DNA from: Noviherbaspirillum galbum | Lineage (GTDB): Bacteria > Pseudomonadota > Gammaproteobacteria > Burkholderiales > Burkholderiaceae_D | Assembly: GCF_010974945.1 (NCBI RefSeq) | Contig: NZ_JAAIVB010000021.1 | Coordinates: 98,879 to 162,878, forward strand | Reading direction: 5' to 3' | Length of the DNA: 64,000 nt | Shown: piece after piece, positions 61,401 through 64,000 of the stretch | Position numbering within the stretch: the stretch's first letter is position 1 | Layout: each line of letters starts with the position of its first letter | The notes under the pieces: model-generated | The model's database searches: none | Told to the model about the DNA's origin: nothing | The model's input: the letters and a program-made list of their open reading frames with translations, nothing else | Made by a program: the position numbers and the translations under genes

Positions 61401-64000
61401 CGGGCATCGTCTTCGGCGGCGCCAACGCCGAAAACTACACCATCAACGGCTCGACGCCATTCAGTTATTCGGTGACTCCCAAGTCCCTGATCGCCGTGCT
61501 GACCGTCGCCAACAAGACGTATGACGGCACCACCTCCGCCACCGTCAACGGTGTCTCGCTGTCCGGCGTGCTGAGCGGCGACACGGTCACGGCAACGATC
61601 GCCGGCTCGGCAAGCTTTGCCGACAAGAACGCCGCAAACGGCAAGACCGTGAGCGCGACCGGCGCCAGCATCGGCGGCGCTTCCGCCGGCAACTACGTCC
61701 TGTCCGGCACCACCGCGACCGGCACGGCGAACATCACGCCCAAGCTGCTCACCATCAGCGGCGTGACCGGCGTGGACAAGGTCTACGACGGCACGGATGC
61801 AGCCACGGTGACCGGCACGGCGGTGCTCAACGGCATCGTAGCCGGCGACGACATCAGCTATACCATCGCCGATCCGCGCTTCTTCTCGGCCAATGCCGGC
61901 GCGCGCGCGATCGTCTACAACGGCGCGGGTTTCTGGGGACCCGATGGCGGCAACTACATGATGAGCATGGCCGCCAACACCCTGGCTTACATTTCACCCA
62001 AGCCGCTGGCGGTGAGCGGCGTGTCGGCACTGAACAAAGTCTACGACGGCACGACGACAGCGGCTCTGACTGGTGGCACGCTCACCGGCGTCATCGGCGG
62101 CGATGCGGTTTCCTATTCGCCGTCCACCGGCACCTTCGCCAGCAAGAACGTCGGTGCCGGCATCAGCGTCGCCATCTCCGGCGGCACGCTCAGCGGTGCG
62201 GCCGCTGGCAACTACAGCATCGCCTCGGTCAACTCGTCTACCGCCGACATCACTCCCAAGCCATTGACGGTCACCGGCGTGAGCGCATCCAACAAGACCT
62301 ACGACGGCACGACCAACGCCACGGTCTCGGGTGGTGCGCTGAGCGGCGTGGTCAGCGGCGACACGGTGACGCTGTCCTTGGGCAGCGGCAGCTTCGCCGA
62401 CAAGACCGTCGGCAGCGGCAAGACGGTCACGATCAGCGGCAATGCGCTGGGCGGTACCGATGCCGGCAACTACACGGTGCAAAACGCCACGGCAACGGCC
62501 AACATCAACTTCAAGCTGCTGAGCATCGGCGGCGTGACCGGCGTGGACAAGGTCTATGACGGCACGGACGCGGCGACGGTGACGGGCACGCCGGTGCTCA
62601 ACGGCATCGTGGCCGGCGACGACATCAGCTACAGCTTCGGCTCGCCGACGTTTGCCAGCGCGAATGCGGGGCTGCGCAGCATCGTCTACAACTATGCCGG
62701 CTTCAGCGGTGCGGACGGCGGCAACTACCTGATCTCGGTATCGGGCAACACGTCGGCCAGCATCACGCCCAAGCCGCTGACGGTGAGCGGCGTGACGGCA
62801 CTCAACAAGGTCTACGACGGTACAACGACAGCGGCTCTGAGTGGCGGCGTGCTGAGTGGCGTGGTCGGCGGCGATGCGGTTTCCTATTCGCCGTCCACCG
62901 GCACCTTCGCCAACAAGAACGTCGGTGCCGGCATCAGCGTCGCCATCTCCGGCGGCACACTCAGCGGTGCAGCCGCAGCCAACTACAGCATCGCCTCGGT
63001 CAACTCTTCCACCGCCGACATCACTCCCAAGCCATTGACGGTCACCGGTGTGAGCGCATCCAACAAGACCTACGACGGCACGACCAACGCCACGGTCTCG
63101 GATGGTGCGCTGAGCGGCGTGGTCAGCGGCGACACGGTGACGCTGTCCTTGGGCAGCGGCAGCTTCGCCGACAAGACCGTCGGCAGCGGCAAGACGGTCA
63201 CGATCAGCGGCAATGCGCTGGGCGGTACCGATGCCGGCAACTACACGGTGCAGAACGCCACGGCAACGGCCAACATCAACTTCAAGCTGCTGAGCATCGG
63301 CGGCGTGACCGGCGTGGACAAGGTCTATGACGGCACGGATGCAGCGACGGTGACGGGCACGGCGGTGCTCAACGGCATCGTGGCCGGCGACGACATCAGC
63401 TACAGCTTTGGGTCGCCGACGTTCGCCAGCGCGAACGCGGGGCTGCGCAGCATCGTCTACAACTACGCCGGCTTCAGCGGCGCGGACGGCGGCAACTACC
63501 TGATCTCGGTATCGGGCAACACGTCGGCCAACATCACGCCCAAGCCGCTGACGGTCAGCGGTGTGACGGCACTCAACAAGGTCTACGACGGCACGACGAC
63601 AGCGGCTCTGACTGGTGGCGCGCTCAGCGGCGTCATCGGCGGCGATGCGGTTTCCTATTCGCCGTCCACCGGCACCTTCGCCAGCAAGAACGTCGGTACC
63701 GGCATCAGCGTCGCCATCTCCGGCGGCACGCTCAGCGGTGCGGCTGCAGCCAACTACAGCATCGCCTCCGTCAACTCGTCTACCGCCGACATCACTCCCA
63801 AGCCATTGACGGTCACCGGCGTGAGCGCATCCAACAAGACCTACGACGGCACGACTAACGCCGCGGTCTCGGATGGTGCGCTGAGCGGCGTGGTCAGCGG
63901 CGACACGGTGACGCTGTCCTTGGGCAGCGGCAGCTTCGCCGACAAGACCGTCGGCAGCGGCAAGACGGTCACGATCAGCGGCAATGCGCTGGGCGGCACC
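58445..64000 (+). CDS. Giant two-partner secretion exoprotein (TpsA, filamentous haemagglutinin-type) with YDG tandem repeats, 3' end outside window
   Basis: The frame is open for 1852 codons and continues past the window. It starts after an AAGGAAA site. An extended signal peptide region (NRIYRLVWSRLLGAWVAVAE) precedes a hydrophobic core ending near PAHA. The haemagglutination-activity domain follows, with NPNGI at residues 147-151 in VFLANPNGIYFSPGASVDVG. GLUG-type motifs (VGGLAG, VGGVVG) lie at about residues 640-830. From about residue 909 there is one MBG-like module and one YDG module, and then YDG modules (KVYDGTT, KTYDGTT) arranged in a 771-bp (257-residue) higher-order repeat. Two cysteines are seen in NGACVTGATNCG. 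It is probably a secreted surface adhesin, exported by the adjacent TpsB. The repeats may extend well beyond the window. Confidence 0.93.
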   Translation, partial: MSGHATVNRIYRLVWSRLLGAWVAVAEIARAKGKSSGGRSLRLAVLIGAGAALPAHAAGPAPDALPAGGQAIAGQVAGIVRNGATLTINQASERAIIEWASFNVGAQAQVNFNQPSTGAATLNRVLDTQASQIFGRITAPGQVFLANPNGIYFSPGASVDVGGLVATTHSIANGDFMAGNLKFTRNGATASVVNEGQLKAALGGYIALLAPEVRNSGVIIAQAGTIALASGEAITLKMGESRNLTGIVVEPSAIKALVENSQAVLAPGGLVVLSAKAADRLLGGVIRNTGAIEATGLTSDGGRIVLEASDQIVAGGSFKADAAAGSAGKGGNISIVADLSNPGSRTEFSGAASARGGEKGGDGGFVETSASRLKVAGARVDTRAPAGKDGTWLLDPNDYKIDSAANNGDITGADLGASLETTNVTISSSNGAAAGNGDISVNEAVTWNSARTLTLNAVRHVNVNEAVTAGSGTANLRADANGACVTGATNCGTVNFSGNGHVTAAATNIYSNPPGSNAATPSYATPTDYSPYVTGPLTAYMLVNDVTQLQAINDNFQSSAEYGPSKSFDGKYIVGNYALGRDIDASATAGWNGGAGFRSIGTHNFWGSDEFDWAYAGKFDGLGHAITNLTINQPGRDYVGLFGMISGTVSNLTLVNPNVTGHNQVGALAGAFADNVNWSQQPNSFATGRATNVAVVNGNVAGITSVGGLAGLIDSGSTLSNVAAVGGNVQGQQNVGGVVGDIRGASSGVSNAFNTSTVTGIYSGGTISIGGVVGYSQGVISDVFNRGYVTSSGDYAYYTGGVVGFADTGSTTANSYSSAAISHTATTNGGDFAGPALGYPYGQIGTVSNVYFNTDRTSLPAMFSGAQGFDTAGMRTASNLTGLNFNGTWKIDPIRNNGYPYLAALESFTPLTVTPTALTVKVTGSATSSVYGDTLATFGYTLVNGSTELTAGALSGMGLIAGGTASYSGAPTGRANVGTYTVDYSSGIVFGGANAENYTINGSTPFSYSVTPKSLIAVLTVANKTYDGTTSATVNGVSLSGVLSGDTVTATIAGSASFADKNAANGKTVSATGASIGGASAGNYVLSGTTATGTANITPKLLTISGVTGVDKVYDGTDAATVTGTAVLNGIVAGDDISYTIADPRFFSANAGARAIVYNGAGFWGPDGGNYMMSMAANTLAYISPKPLAVSGVSALNKVYDGTTTAALTGGTLTGVIGGDAVSYSPSTGTFASKNVGAGISVAISGGTLSGAAAGNYSIASVNSSTADITPKPLTVTGVSASNKTYDGTTNATVSGGALSGVVSGDTVTLSLGSGSFADKTVGSGKTVTISGNALGGTDAGNYTVQNATATANINFKLLSIGGVTGVDKVYDGTDAATVTGTPVLNGIVAGDDISYSFGSPTFASANAGLRSIVYNYAGFSGADGGNYLISVSGNTSASITPKPLTVSGVTALNKVYDGTTTAALSGGVLSGVVGGDAVSYSPSTGTFANKNVGAGISVAISGGTLSGAAAANYSIASVNSSTADITPKPLTVTGVSASNKTYDGTTNATVSDGALSGVVSGDTVTLSLGSGSFADKTVGSGKTVTISGNALGGTDAGNYTVQNATATANINFKLLSIGGVTGVDKVYDGTDAATVTGTAVLNGIVAGDDISYSFGSPTFASANAGLRSIVYNYAGFSGADGGNYLISVSGNTSANITPKPLTVSGVTALNKVYDGTTTAALTGGALSGVIGGDAVSYSPSTGTFASKNVGTGISVAISGGTLSGAAAANYSIASVNSSTADITPKPLTVTGVSASNKTYDGTTNAAVSDGALSGVVSGDTVTLSLGSGSFADKTVGSGKTVTISGNALGGT
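61772..64000 (+). repeat. 771-bp tandem repeat array in the TpsA gene
   Basis: The GTGGACAAGGTCTA anchor recurs at 61772, 62543 and 63314, exactly 771 bp apart. Each unit encodes three YDG modules (VDKVYDGTDAA, LNKVYDGTTTAA, SNKTYDGTTNA). Units two and three differ at few positions, whereas the first module of unit one is more diverged. The third unit continues past the window end. Confidence 0.9.

Noticed and set aside
58445..64000. CRISPR-like reading of the repeats at the right end
   Set aside because: The repeats are in frame, 771 bp long and encode YDG modules, so they are protein repeats and not a CRISPR array.

Overview
The window looks like a chromosomal segment of a betaproteobacterium, most likely Burkholderiales and Oxalobacteraceae-like (the Herbaspirillum/Massilia/Noviherbaspirillum neighbourhood). 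This rests on the GC-rich codon use, the DUF4214 surface protein with a PrtD/RsaD-type secretion system, the hut and LPS gene content, and the dRS3-like repeats. No rRNA, tRNA, CRISPR array, transposase or phage gene was recognised.

Left part (1-15 kb): a putative S-layer or surface-array locus. After the 3' end of a gene with a beta-barrel-like C-terminus come a 2058-residue, cysteine-free DUF4214 beta-repeat protein, a SapC-family protein, a DUF6447 miniprotein and a methyltransferase. A complete type I secretion system follows (ABC exporter, HlyD-type adaptor, TolC-type channel). The substrate gene and the exporter operon each carry a CRP-like TGTGA-N6-TCAC(A/G) box at similar distance from a possible -10, which suggests co-regulation.

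Middle (15-31 kb): mostly housekeeping and envelope genes: two GNAT acetyltransferases, an acyltransferase-3 membrane protein, TrhO, DnaE, a LysR regulator divergent from a DUF2917-GNAT pair, an exported Ala/Lys-rich protein, and LPS genes (GT9, GT2, msbA, waaF) with an AhpD-like protein. Two low-GC orphan genes at 30.4-31.4 kb have the look of a secreted protein with a CesT-like chaperone.

31-44 kb: one long leftward histidine-utilisation operon. From the promoter: a branched-chain-type ABC transporter (binding protein, LivH, LivM, LivG, LivF), then hutU, hutH, hutG, hutD, hutI and possibly a flavodoxin-family gene. The GntR repressor gene hutC is divergent. A palindrome fills the spacer of the predicted leftward promoter. 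Together the genes would import histidine or urocanate and convert histidine to glutamate and formamide.

44-56 kb: nudB, an EEP-family nuclease, clsB, a rhodanese, a class III-like sirtuin, a PNPOx-like stress protein, two adjacent ferritin-like proteins, a TauE/SafE permease, a YqhA-family protein, and the two-gene 1,3-diaminopropane pathway (dat-ddc).

Right end (55.8-64 kb): a voltage-gated cation channel with an Asp in the filter, 2 bp upstream of a TpsB transporter gene, followed by a giant TpsA exoprotein. The TpsA has an ESPR, a haemagglutination-activity domain, GLUG motifs and 771-bp tandem YDG repeats, and runs off the window. A GC-rich palindromic repeat family (three composite copies plus one solo end) and dRS3-like inverted repeats are scattered through intergenic DNA, including inside the hut operon.
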